From Neelides folsomi (taxonomy: Eukaryota; Arthropoda; Collembola; Neelipleona; Neelidae), in NCBI GenBank assembly GCA_034687125.1, contig JAQGBZ010000350.1:1-64000 (forward strand): a DNA stretch of 64,000 nucleotides. The letters are read 5' to 3'. Shown piece after piece: positions 25,401-39,300 of this stretch. The position numbers were made by a program, and so were the translations under genes. How positions within the stretch are numbered: position 1 is the stretch's first letter; every line of letters starts with the position of its first letter. The notes under the pieces were generated by a model. The model was not told the origin of the DNA, did no database searches, and saw only the letters and a program-made list of their open reading frames with translations.

Positions 25401-26707
25401 ATGTATTCTTTGTATTGCTGTGGAGTATGTTGAGATGACATGTGATGTTGTTGATGTTGATGGTATCCACCATGAGTCCCATATTGGCCGTTCCCTCCTC
25501 CGTAACCGTTGTTATAATCGTGTGAATATTGGGAGTTCCGCCTTTTTAGAAGTTAAAAGAAGAGAATATTTTAAAGTCTCATTTCTTTAAATGCACGATA
25601 ACTCAATCACGGAACTAAAATGTAATTGTTCCTTTATAATTTAAACATTCCATCAATCTACTTTCTTTTTATTCAATTCAAATCAAATGCTTTAATGCAA
25701 TCTTGTTAATAAATTGTAAAATTAATTAAAATGAACTGAAAATTTAAAAAATCAAATTAATTTTGGCGTAATAAATAAAATCCTTACTTGTGATTGTTAT
25801 TATAATTTCTGTTATAATTTCTGGGATGATAGCCATTTCCATTATTATATCCATTCTGAATGTGTGGCTTCTTTTTGTACCCCTGTCCCTGGCCATGTTG
25901 ATTTTCTTGATTCTCCTCTCTCTTGTTCAGGAGATCTTTCCCCTTCCCTTTGATCTCAACGGGGGTCAATTCTGAAAAGAAAAAGACATTTAGATTTAGA
26001 ATAACTGACCCATATGAGAATTCTAAGATATCAATATTATTATAAAATTTACAATACTACAAATTAGACCGTGTTACCCATCAAACTCTTCATTATGAGA
26101 TAAAGGAATATAACGACTTCTATCCAATTTACATAACACAGAGGGATTAAATCTAAAACCAATGTAAAAGTTTGAACAGTAATTATCATTAAAAGGTTCA
26201 CATTTAGTTAATTGTGATTAAACATAATATTCATTAAGAATTGTTAATTAACCAACTGAATGTTAAAATAAAATTTACATATACAATTAGATTAAACTTT
26301 AACGGTAAAATAAAAAGGGTATGGCTATATAAGTAATACAAATATGACATTTAAGGATATCTCAGGAAAGCCAACACCAAGAATCAAATACTGGTAAAGG
26401 AATAGGAATGAAAGAACTTGTCTAATATTATAAATAAATAGGTAAATAAGTTCATCCAAATGCCTTGTGACTCTTTCATTTGGCTAACAAAGTGGGAGAG
26501 ATAAGAAGAGACAAAGGAGGTTCCTTCAATCCCTCCATTCCGTCAATCGCTCCTTCGTTCCCAACCTTAAAAGTTCATAGAGGTCAAGGTTCATCCTAAA
26601 TATTGATCCAGTGGATAAGATTTGGGATGGGAAAAAGGGGTTGAGAAAGGAGAGAGAATTTGGCTGGAGAAAGGGGAAAACTCACTTTCATTTTCTTCCT
26701 GGATCAT
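22456..26707 (-). CDS. TENT2: Cytoplasmic poly(A) polymerase GLD-2 (TENT2)
   Basis: Eight minus-strand exons (26707-26686, 25971-25788, 25541-24825, 24242-23942, 23856-23749, 23670-23045, 22873-22758, 22640-22456) join in phase to about 752 aa. The nucleotidyltransferase core begins VVGSTMSGFGSNTSDVDMCL, with catalytic Asp469 and Asp471, and Asp530 in GLEVDLNCNN. The poly(A)-polymerase-associated part includes RPLVLVIKLWAQ-like and ISSYSLVLMVIHFLQ segments, then EPFDLTNTARSVYD, all as in GLD-2/PAPD4. GLD-2 extends poly(A) tails of stored mRNAs in germ cells, embryos and neurons, recruited by RNA-binding partners because it has no RNA-binding domain of its own. Residues 1 to about 330 are low-complexity, with Asn/Gly/Tyr/His-rich stretches and a Lys-rich patch (KKRLKKNKKPNKKNKK). 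Exon 1 (MIQEENE) is the least certain; a start in exon 2 or 3 is possible. Confidence 0.93.
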
Positions 26708-27382
26708 GTTGAATAATGGAAAGTGGTGGAGTCAAAAGGTCCAGCAGAGGAATCTCGGTGAAGATTGGCTGAACAGACGGAGAGCATCAGAGTAGTTAAA
26801 ATAAATAACTGGGATTAGTAAATGATAATTAATTAAATAGAATGAAAGCGGAGGAGGGGAGGGGAAGCGGAACTGTTTGGGACTCCCCACGGCACTGCAC
26901 ACCTTTACACATACAGCGACTGTGCCTAGAAGAAAGTCTCTCCTTAGATCCTGCGCCCAAACTTCTTTCTCCCCTTACACTCTTTTCAAACCAAGAAGGC
27001 CGCGAAGAAGAGAAAGACAAAATGAGAAGATCTTTTTATGACATCGCTATAATGAAAGAATCTCGATTTGGTTAATATTTATTTTATAACCAACAGGTCA
27101 TTTTGGACTTTGACAGGTCACCTGTGAACTTACAAAAGGACTCTTAAAATGTGACTGTGATTACCACATGTTGACCTTGTAAGAATTTTATTTACAATAG
27201 ATTCAAATTCAAATGTCACTGTAATCTCTTAATTTTCATAATGTATCTCAACTTTTGTTTTTCTTTTAATTGGTAATTTTTCAGTGGTTGATAAAATATT
27301 ATAGTTTTGATTTATTCTAGGCGAATTGTGCCATAGAGGAAACAAGGACCAATTAACCGAATGAAATTACGACAAATTCAAA
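26708..27382. other. Divergent promoter region, GLD-2 / PRKDC
   Basis: The 675 bp separate the divergent starts of GLD-2 (-) and PRKDC (+), so both promoters probably lie here. The part from 26,840 to 27,010 is GC-richer and purine-rich and probably includes the GLD-2 5' leader. TTTATTCTAG at 27311-27320 is a good splice acceptor 62 nt before the PRKDC ATG and may mark a spliced leader or 5' UTR intron. Confidence 0.5.
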
Positions 27383-30300
27383 ATGAATTCAATCGAGTTG
27401 GAAGGGATTATCAGAAGTTTGGAAAAGAATGGGCTTGAAGATCCGTCTTTTTCTCATGAACTCATTAAACAAACAAGATCCAATTTTGAGCATATAAAAG
27501 ACTTTTCAAAATTTGGTAAATATTGTAATCCTTTATTTAGCATTTGAAAGGTCAATTATTATTCTTTTTTAAAATATTTTAATCGATGATAATAAATATT
27601 TTATATTATTGATTTTTAAAATATTGATTGATGGTTGGATAATTTTTAGATCAACAACTTGGGATCGCATTTGGTGGAATCGGCATATGCGGATTCATCA
27701 AATTGAAAATTGGTGAAAAGGCGTTTGAGCAATCAAAAAATGAAGGTTTGGAGCTTATAAAATATATTTTAGAATTACGCCATGATGTAGCTAAACGTCA
27801 TATTTTCTTTCATCTTAAAGATTTTAAGGTAAATAGAATAATTTTCAGTATTCTGTTAATTTATTTCATTTTCAAGTATTTTAGTTTTGTTTGCACATTA
27901 CGGATTGTTTTACAATTTACATTATTAACATGAGCATTTATTGTTGTAATAATTATGCAATGATATGTTAAATATCAAAATTAAAATTTTTAGGTCGTAT
28001 CGTATCTTTTGTGCTTTAATTCAAACGAATCTTCGAAAGTTAAACAGAGTGCCTTGGCATGCTTAATCTCCTTGTTTGAAGCATACAAAGTAGATTTAAC
28101 TGAATTCGAAGTTGGAGAAATGTATTGGAATCTTTTGACCTCATCTGAGAAATCTTCCTTTGTTCCTTCAGTAAGAGGGAAAATGCTTCATTTACTCGGT
28201 GTTTTGGCGAAAATTTCATCGAGAGATTTCTTAAGCAAGAAAGAACTTTACATTCAACTCTTCAATCATTTTGTTGTTTCCATTAAATCACAAGTGAGCT
28301 ATTTAACATTTAAAATTATAATAAATAGTACAACTACAACATAGACTATAAATGAAATATCATTTATAGTCAACATACTTTACATTATTATAACTATTTG
28401 TTAAAACAACATTTATTATGTAATAAAATTACATTTTGTGTGATTAATCTTATTAGGTCGAGTCGAAAGATCGTCACATGGAAGCAAATATTTTACTTGG
28501 ATGCATTAAAGGACTGGATTCCTTCCTTTTCGCATATCATTCAAAGATCATGGAAAATAACACTGGGAAGCTAAATGAGTTTTATGAAAAATTAGAACAA
28601 ATCATAGATCCCAAATGCTCGATTGAGAATGACTCAGAGACTGTCAAGCTGAAAAGACGGGAATTTCAAAGAGGTTAATTTCATTTTTCGTTTATTGCTA
28701 ACCATGAACTATCAATTTGAAAGGTTTATATTATAATTCATAAATTTTATAGCTGGCCTTGAGCTCATCGCACACCACGGGGAAATGTTTAGAGCTCATT
28801 TTTATAAATACTACCAACAATGGTTTGCAGACGTAAGTAAATCTTATTAATTTAAAATTGGCATGTTTGTCTCATGTATTTACTATTTATGTATGTTAAA
28901 TATTATAAATCATAATACCTATTAAGTAAATATTATAATTAAGTATTGGTTTTTATTAAAGTTACTCGCATGGACAAAATCAAGTAATTCTGACGATGCG
29001 AGGGTTGGAAGGAGAAGCATGTTCAAGTTTATGGATGAAATTATCGGATACATTCAAGAAATTTCATGCGATGAAACTCAACGTGAATACTTGATCAAGT
29101 TGAACAATGTATTAAACAATTTTAATTAGATAATGGTCATATGTCTTTGTACAAACATTTTATAAATATTACATCTTTAAAATCATTAGCTTTTATTACT
29201 TTAAATTTACTGTGGGTTTATTTGCAGTTTCTACTTTTAAAATTTAAAAGCATTCTTGATACGAAAAGTTCGAGAGGAGAAATTTCCATTTCAATCAAAG
29301 GGATTGGAATGCTGTCTGAGATTTTGGAAGATCCCGAACTTAAAATCGAACTTCTTGATAAAATAATTGAACAAATCGAAGCTTTTATTATTGAGTGAGC
29401 ATAATTTGCCTTATTATGTTTAATTATTACTGATCGAATAATAACTTATCTTTAGTAAATTAAAGAACTTAATTTTACTAAATACTTTAGCGCAATTATT
29501 GACTAAATAACTAAATTAATTTAAATGTTTAAGATTCCAACTAATTTTCATTTGAAAGGTTGAATGGTCCATCGGATGAAAAATATCGAACCTCTTTATC
29601 TATTGTTCCAACTTACGTGGAAGCAGTTGGGCGAATGTTATTTTCATTTGAAATCCGAGACGATGGGGATTTAATGGAATTTGAAAAGCGGTTGAGTGTG
29701 ATTGAACAACTTGTTGTCATTCTCATCACACGTTTTCCAGAAATGAATGAACCAACAAGAGCCATCGCCCATTTTGGCCTTTCTAAACTTACCCTTAGTT
29801 TGTACGAAAAACACCGAAAGTATGTCGATGGATTTTTATCCCGAATTTTTCAAGATTCTCTCACTCACATCATAGCGTCTCCAACACGAGCCGAATCAGA
29901 TTTAATCACAGAGAGCTTGAATCGAAGCACAGGGGTGAATAAAAGAAAATCTTATTTCAAAACAGTTTCTTCCTTCACTCCCTTTTGTATTAATTTGATT
30001 TTAAGAAATGGAAACGGTAAATTCAAATTTTCTGATTCTGAAGTGTAGTGATAATTATTTGATCAATATTTATTATTTATTTGATTAAAACATATTGTAT
30101 TAAAAGGCAACTTAAAGCTAGAATTAGACAAATCTATCAATTTTAATTCTAAAATGCTTTTTTAGCCAAAAACCAAGTTGAACAAATAATTTTTGATTCT
30201 ATAATGGAATGGTCATTAAATACTATTCGGAAGTTAGATTTATCTCTCGAGTTCAATGAAGAAGTGGAAAATTTCGACGAATTAGTAAATAATTATTTTT

Positions 30301-33300
30301 AAATATAACTTTAACTAATTATTTTATTATTGATAAATTGTTAATTTAATAATTATTATTGTTCTAATAATTTAGACTTCTTCAGATCCGATTTACAACT
30401 TGAAAGCTAACAAAGAAAGAGATTTTCAATTATTCATGAACCTTGTCATTTTTCTTCAAGAGTTTGTTGGTTCTTCAGACGCTGTTTATTTTAAAAAATG
30501 GATTGGGATTTGGATAAGAGAAATGATTGTATTTATCAAAGAACATTCACTTGTAAGCGGATTCTATAAAATTCTCGCTTTGGTGTACGAAGTGTGCAGA
30601 AAATTAAAGTATTTTGAGGTAACAAATAATTAAATTTATTGAATATTTAATTAGGATGAATTGAAAACATAGCTAATCCTCACTAATAATTTCGACATCA
30701 GTTTCGTTATTAGTCATCTAAATTATAAAATCTTAACATTTTTATATAAATTATTAAAATATATCTTTTGTTAGGATAATACGATTGAAGAAAATGATGA
30801 GATATTTGCCGAGTCATGTTTATTCCTCAAGAAAGTGTCTTTGAAAATCCAAGAGTTTCGAGACGATTTGCTCATTTCAATTCTGGATCTTTGGCTTTCA
30901 GTTCCCAATCAAATCATGCTTCAGAATATGGACGCATTAGGATCAACACTTCAAGTATTCAATTCAAGATTAAAAATATTACTATTTACCTATTATGAAT
31001 AATGATGATGAATAATTAATAACAATTGAAAACTTACTCTATTGGATATTCATTAATTTTTTGGTTGTCTTTCAAAGGTTGTATTCATGACTGGAAAAAA
31101 CAGTTTTGCTTTGGCATCTAAAGGAATCTTTGCACTAGACCGATGGTTTCAAATTGAACATTTCGAGTATTCAAAGATGGAAGAATTGTTTAAGAATCTT
31201 TTTCCGATTTGGAAATCCTATTTCACTTTCACAGGTCAATATTAACTAAATACATGCATGTAGTTATAATAATTGTATATTCAAAAGCTGGGCTAGGAGT
31301 TATTAACTTTAAATATTGAACCTTCAAAATAATAACCTAACCTAACCTATACAAAAACATTAATATTTTTTTAAACATAAGGTGTTGAAGTTAAAGTGGA
31401 GATAGATTCTTTGAAAAAAAAGTCCAAAAGTCGAATCAATGAGAGATTTGAAAAGAGAAGTAATGAGTTAGAAGGGACAAGTTTACAAAAGGTCCAATTG
31501 GATATCTTAAAATTCATTGGATCTTACGGCTATCTACTTAACATTGATGCTGATAGTGAGGAAATTATTGGCATTTCAACTGAACAGAAGTTCCTTAAAT
31601 ATTCAATTCCATTTCAAGATATTAAGCCTGATCTACAACTTGGTATTCTACTTTAGCTATTTTAAATAATTACTCTAATCATCATTCACTCGCTTGATCC
31701 TTGTTATAATTTAAATTCAATCATTTCAGACTATTTCCTTCCGAGAATCTTTGAATTGTGCGAATCATCGAGCCAAAGACAAAGTCGCTCTGCAGCTTGT
31801 GAATTTCTTCATTCTTTAATTCTCTACTTTTTAGGATTTTGTAAGTAATTTACATAATAAATATCCATTCTTATCAATTCCTTTTAAACAAACCTTGTTA
31901 TTAAAAAACTAATTTTTTATTCATTTAGCTGTAAAAGAGAGTTCAAACGATGATTTGTTTCTTCAATTGTTCCGAACGATGATGAAATTGGGTTGTGATT
32001 CTGACGTGATTGTGAGACAATTGTTTAATCCCCTCTGCATTCAAACCATACATTGGTTTACGAGGGATAGCAAAGGTGCTGGGCTTCATTTTGGATCTTT
32101 AATCCTCACCCTTATTATGGTGATTAATAAGAATTTACATAATTTTTTCAAAAATTGCCAATCAAGTCTTTATAGTTTCAATTATTACATTTTGTATATG
32201 GCGATTTTCAATTTAAAATTTGTTAAATAGATCAATATATTTTTCCATTATATAATAAAATAAATATAATCTAGTATTTTGATTAAATTAACTTTGAATT
32301 TAATTGTCAGGAAGGTTTAGTTCAAAACGAAAACGTTGGTTATCGAGACTTCTCTTCTGTTTGTCTTTCTGAATATTTTCGTTTTAGTAAGAAATACGCG
32401 AATAAGGAGCAAGTTAAAAATGTAATGAAAAGTCTTTACAATGCAAGTACCCACGCTTCTTACCAATATCGACAAGGTAAAAGATCTTACTGTTTTTAAT
32501 TATTAAATGACCTTATTTTATTTGGGTAATTTTTTTTTAGATTTTCCACAATACTGCTAGGTTAAACATTGGATTGAAATATAATTAAAAGTTGCAAACT
32601 TATTTAATTTATTATTATTAGGCTCTGTACTTGGATTCAACAGTATTTATCGAGAATTCCGCGAGGATCAAAACTTGATTAACATTTATACATTCCAATT
32701 GTTTAAATCCTACCTTTTAAGTCTTTCTCTTTCCAAAGATCTCGAAGATGATTCGATTTTAATAAGAACCACCAAGCAAGCACTCAAACATTTGGAAAGA
32801 ATTGTCGACAAAAAGAAAAGTTTCTTTAATATTGTAAGTCAAATATATATTATTTTTAAATTAAAGTTTTATGTATTTAGTTTAATTCATAGCAGTTTTC
32901 CGAATACTTCTGAATTCTGAACCTCGATATTTGCAAAATGCTCATATTATCATATGTTTATTAGAATGTTCGGGAGAGAATTGTCCCTAGTGGATTTGAA
33001 GGGCCTTTACTTAAAAATATGGTCGAATGGATCTTTTTACAATGCGGAAATTCTGTTTATCCATGTCGTTTTGAAGCAATTCGTTTAGTCAGATCATTAT
33101 CGTATCTTATAAAAGGTTTGTTATTTATAATGTAATAATTACACAATTTTTATAAAAAATATAATTTTAATTAACTATTATTTTTGAATTTAGATATTGG
33201 ATCTATACAAAGCTTTATTGAAAAATACGTAAGCGAAAAAGGATTTGACGGAATAATAAAAATTGCCGAATCTTCATTGAATTCACAAATTACAATGAAC

Positions 33301-36300
33301 GAAATTGATGGTCCGACTGATTTCTACGTCTTCTTAGCCCCATATTGTAATGTTGAAAATTTGTTGGTCAATCCAAATTCGCGATTCATTTCATGTTTTG
33401 AAAATTGTTTGAAATCTTCATTTGAAAATGATGTCGGATTTAAGATTTTCGCAAAATTGAGTACAATTTTCACGCCACAAATAATAACGAACTTTGATGA
33501 TTCGACCAAAATCTACATATTGAAGAAATCCTTTTCTATTTCAAAATCATTTGGGAATGATTTGGAGAGTTTTGAAAAACTTTTGCTACTTTGGACGCTG
33601 CTTTGGAATGACTTAAAAGATACTCTAAAGGGAGAAGAAATAAAGCTTGAGTTGAAACAAGAAATGATTTTTTCATTACAACGAACCGAAAAGTCAATGC
33701 TTGAAGATGTCAAATGGTTCATTTTAATCAGCGGCTCTGATTTTTTCAATCAATTTATTGATGAATTCAATAAGGAAGAATTGAGGAATTCAATTTGGGT
33801 TTTCATAATGTCAAGTATTTATCACAAGGTGTCAAATACGAATTGGGAGACAAATTACGTATCACCAAAATTGAGAACATTATTGAACGAGTTGCTCCGA
33901 TTGGAAATAACGCTGCAATATCCGGTATGTAATTTTTATTAGAAAACCGTTTAACCTCATGTAAACATTTTGAATTAATGATATATATTTTATGCATGTA
34001 AATATATGTGAAATAAACACTTTGTGTATTTATCATTTAATTTAGAATTCGAAAATAGTTGAAGCTTGTTTTGATCCGACCTTGTTAAAAATCCGCGGGT
34101 CGGGATATCTCGGACAGAAGATCACCAAAGGAGAATTTTTTCAACAAATCTTCATTTCTGCTATTCCTCATTGCCCTTCAATGACCTATTTGTCTCAATT
34201 GATCACCGAAAAGAGTTTGGAACGTGTTGGACTTCTCGTTCAAAATCTTCTTACGGCCTTTAGAAACGAAAAGACTTTAAGGCGTAAATTTGGGTCGAAT
34301 ATTGTAAAAGAGTCTCTTGAAATTTGGACTCAATTGTCATTGAATTGCGATAGAAAAATGCTTGAAAGGATTGTTTGTGGCTTGGCCTCGATTGATATGA
34401 AATCATGTCAGAATTCAATTGTATTGGCCAAATGGTGGGCTGGACCGGATCTCATGTCATCTGAACATCTTTCAATTAAAGAGAAATCCGAATTCATTCA
34501 TTATTTTGGATTGTTTGCTTCTTCGACTAATTTGGAGATTCTGTCTCTGATTGTGTAAGTTTTTGATTACACTTAATCTAATATGTATTTTAGAATAAGT
34601 ATTTAAGAATCCAATAATTAAAAAAAACTGATTATCTTTTTAGCTCAATAATTAAATAATTTTGTTTTTTGTTATAGCACGGCAGTTGATGAATTTATGA
34701 AAAGAGATTTATCAAAATCCTTAGCTTGGGGAGAAGACGAAATGTACATTGTCAAAGTCCAAGGGAAAATTCTTTCATTTTATGATGCGATTAACAATGA
34801 GGATTTGAAAATTAAACTTGTTCAGATTCTCACTGGATTCACAGGAAAGATGGGGAATTATGTGGAAGATCACAAAAGTTTCAATTCAACAAGAAACAAA
34901 GTGAAGGTCCTTGTTGAGAAATCCAACGAGAGATTTCAGCTCAAATTGGCAAATTCAATTTATTCAATGTTTGAAAGCAATGCTGATGGATGTAAAAGTA
35001 ACTTGATCGCATCAAGAACCATTTTAATCCCGATTTTGAATGCAATGAAGCCCAGTCAACTCAAGGAATTTACTTTTGCTCATATGGGGAATATTCTTTC
35101 TAGTCTTGTAAGCTTTTTACAACCGTTTTCAAAATTATTTTCATCGTTAATTAATAATTATTATTAATCGAAGTTAATCGTTTTTACATAATATAGTTAA
35201 AAGTTAAACTAATCTTTATTGAATGTATTGATTTTTTAATAATTGACAGAGAAAAGAATGCAAAAGTACACTTGATTGGACTGACAAAACCATCAGTTTC
35301 AATTTGATCGAGCTCCTATGTTACAAACCAGAGAATTTGATTCAAAGCGAAGAGCTGAAAGAGAAACTTCAAGAAAAGGATAATTTAATCAAAACCTTAT
35401 TTGGGATTTGTAATTTGACTAAAAAAAGCAAAGCGTTTGAAATTCGCGATGACAAACTTTGTTCAGCTTGTTCCAAATGCAATGCGGCTTCCTACAATGC
35501 CATTTCGGCTCTTACGAATAAAACTCAATATGCTGAAAAGTTTTATAGCGGGTTTCTTCTTAAAGAATCTCCAACTGATATCATTTGGAAGAACTTTATT
35601 GATTGTTCGACTACTTATAAATATCCTATTGTATTTGAGAAACCTCCAGATCCCGAAGAAGCCAACGAAGCCAAAGGAGTACCAATGATTGAGAAAAGAG
35701 TAATTGGGAATGTTCGGAATGCAGTTCTTGCTGGTAGCTCTCTGGCAGTTGATGCCACAACCTACGATTTCACTGACCAAGTGACTGCTGAAGGAATTTA
35801 CAATTACATTTTAACCCTCATGCCAAAATCTGCTAGAGCTAAAGCCACCGAGATCAAAACTATGGATTGGAATGAAATCAATAAACATGATTGTATGCTA
35901 CCGCTTGTTTCAACTTTTAAGAAATTAGCAACTTTTCCTCAGGTTTGCCATTAAATAAAATAAATCCTATTAATTTAAATAATATTGTAATTAGTAATTA
36001 GTAAACACATTCATATACGATTCATATTACTCGTAATATTATTATTAAATATTATGTGGTATTTAATATTTTTTAAATTAAATATTGATTAGGATTCTTC
36101 AATATCTGTACGGTGGTTCGACTTTGTAAAATTGTCCATTGAAGGTCCAACAGTACATGAAAATATCAAAGCGTTTCTGCTCAGCGCCATCATTAATTGC
36201 AAAGATGTTTTCCAACCGTTTGCCTCCATGTTTGGTGATATAATTGTAAAGACCATTACGAGTGGAAACTTTGGCGGAGAATTGAATCACTTTGTCAAAG

Positions 36301-39300
36301 AACTCATCATCATGTTACTTGAATGGGAGGAGAAAGAAAGGGGAAAATCAAATGCGGAACCAATTCTCAAACCAATATCCGCCTTGCGTTTGGTTCAATT
36401 CTTAATTAAAACAGTTGCGAACGAACGATTAGATATTTTTAATCAAAATCTGCAAATTTTAGAAGCAGTTACAAGAGCATTTGTCAAAGACAATAATTTA
36501 CCTTATGAAGGAATATCTGAAGAGATTCGAACTTCAAATATCGTTGGATTCAATGTGTCAAAACATATTTTACTTGCTGGTCATTTGCCATTTAAACTTG
36601 AAGATTCGAATATTCGGGAATTTGCTCGATGTCTTTTTACTGGATTTACATCAACGCTTCAGAAGATTTATATTCCTGCGGCTCAAGTTTGGGGGCTTAT
36701 TTTAAGGTAACCATTCTTAAGACATTAAATAACCTTTGATTATTGATAATATTTAAATTCTTTAAATGTTCTTTAATTAGAGTTTCTTTAAATTAGACAT
36801 TTAAGGGAAAAGGAATATTCTGCAATTGTTGATACTGAAAACCGCGTACAAAAGGAATTGGACAAAACGCGATCACGCCAATCGTCATTTTTTCACATTT
36901 TATCGTCAATTGTGAAATTCTATCCAAGTTTCCTTCCACGGAACAAACAATCCATATTCGAATTTCTCAAACCTTCAAAATCTCAACAAAGTTCAATTCC
37001 ATTACTTCCAAAATTATTGGTTGAGGAAATGAAGGAAAATCCGGATGATATTCGAACAATTGTAAGTAATTTTTATAAGGATTTGGACGGAAGGAATATT
37101 TTCACAGCCACTCAATTAGAAGATGAAATTGAGCTCAAAGGTGGAATTCACCTTTTAAAAATATTCAATGAGAACTTGGAAGCAAATGAGAAACAAATGG
37201 CCAAAGTTATCAAATGGGCCGATGGAGCTCAAATGAGCAAAAATGATAAAATCCGAAAAGATTTCGCATCAGTTTTGGGTTCAATCCACGACAAGTTTTC
37301 CTGTGAGGGAAAGGAAAAAATCCAACTTGTGATTAAAATTGAAAAGTTTTTTGTCCGATTTTACAATGATGATTCCGAGGAGGTAAGAAGTGTCGTGAAT
37401 CAATTTTGGGAGAAGATTTTAAAAATGAAGGAGAAGACGCCTTATGTTATGTTGGAATTGTTGGAATCGTTGGCTGATGAACCAAATTCACTCAAAATTG
37501 CCCTTGATTTGGTCATTATGAGATGTCGAGAGTCGCCTGATTTTAATAAACAAATCTTTGATAAACCTCTTGCGGAATGTCAGTTTCAGGTACAAATTAC
37601 AAAATGACAAAATTAAAATAATAATTAAATGAAATCATGTACTTAATTTATCAATCAGTTAATTGTAATTTTATAATATTTGTATACTTTAGGAATATCA
37701 TTTAGACACTTCTTGGAGAAATCGACTTTCGTCATTTCAACCTTTATTTGCGGAATCTTTAACTTCGTCTCAAACGTTCAAAGCTCTTCCTAAACATTTC
37801 CAGTCTTCTATAACAAGTCAATGTTTTGGGTCAACCAATCTTGTAATGAACATTCTTCGAGAAACATTACAAAATCCTCAGTTTTCCGTTACACAAGAAT
37901 CTAGTAAATATTTTTATGATCTATTAAGCTAAATAATCTTTAATTTCTATTTAAAGAAATTCATTACATTTACACTTATGACTCATATTGATCTTACATT
38001 TATGAATGGTATTTTTTAGTTGATGCTTCAATCAACTATTCTTCCCAATTTATGGAGATAGACGAAAATCGATTTCCATCTGAGCAATCAATGGAAATTG
38101 ACGAAATGGTTGAAAACAACGAGAACGAAAGTTCTTTGGGAATCCTCAGAAGAAAATTCTACGCAAGACCTGAAGCCAACAGCGGTTATTATGGCGAAAG
38201 AGAAATTGCCAGACAAGAAAGGCGTGTTGAAGAAGGGGTTGAAGAAGTTAAGAAGAAATTCAGTAGCGTGCGACTTACGCGTTCTTACAGAATTGGCGAA
38301 CTTCCGGATATTGAAATGAAAAATTCTGATTTTCTTAATGCTTTCAAAAGTCTTGCTCAGGTGAATTATTAACCCAAACCCTGAAGCAATGAACGAAAAG
38401 TGATCTGACCTAAAACGTTGGTTTTTGAGTCAAGATAGGGCTTTAACATTATGTTCATCTCTTAGGTCAGCATTGGAATTTTATAACTCTGGCAGGTAGG
38501 AGGGGGAGGAGCAAGGGCTGAGGTGAGCCATCCCTATACTTCCCATGTTAAACATTTGGCCCATCTCCCCTCACTTGCTCAATCTGATCTGACGTTGTCA
38601 ATCCGACCTAAAAAATCTGAGCTGAATCAGCTCAGATCCCAATCCTAGCTGATTTACATTGTATCATAGGAAATCTGACTATCTTTTCGTTCATTGCCCT
38701 GAAGACAATAAGACTTCAGTACAATAATCAATTAAAGATTACATATTAATGCATTTTACTAAATAAGTTAGGTGTTATTAACTATAAAAAAGTTATGATT
38801 TCATTTAATAATGATTTTAGGAAGATGAAGTTTTGGCTCGTATTTTTCTCACGCATTTATTCCGTGGGATGAAAAAGGAGTTAAATTCAAAAGATGCGGA
38901 GAGATTTACAACAAAAATTTCACTTGTCATTGATTCGATTGTGTCAAAATACTTTTCTGTGTTGAATTCCAACTTTGCTGGATTGCTCATTGAGATTGCA
39001 ACCGAAAACAATGTGCAAACTGAGCGAAGTACAATTTCTAAACTCTCAAGAGCATTCGGATTCCAACACTTGGGAATTCTTAAGTTTGAGAAAGATTTGG
39101 AGAATTTTGACGGGTTGGTTTCGAAGACAAAGAGGGCAAGAATCCAAGGGATGGAGGAAAACATTGAAGCTGAAATGTGGTTGAGAATTGCTGAGCTTTA
39201 TAAAGATCTCAACGACTTTGACACCGTGAGAAATGTCTTTTCCCACATTGCCATTAAAAATCCAGAAAAGGCAGAAATGAATAATAATGTGAAGGAAGCA

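Noticed and set aside
26829-27075. Overlapping frames of 77 (+) and 63 (-) codons between GLD-2 and PRKDC
   Set aside because: Low-complexity purine-rich leader DNA between divergent genes; both strands open, no family resemblance.
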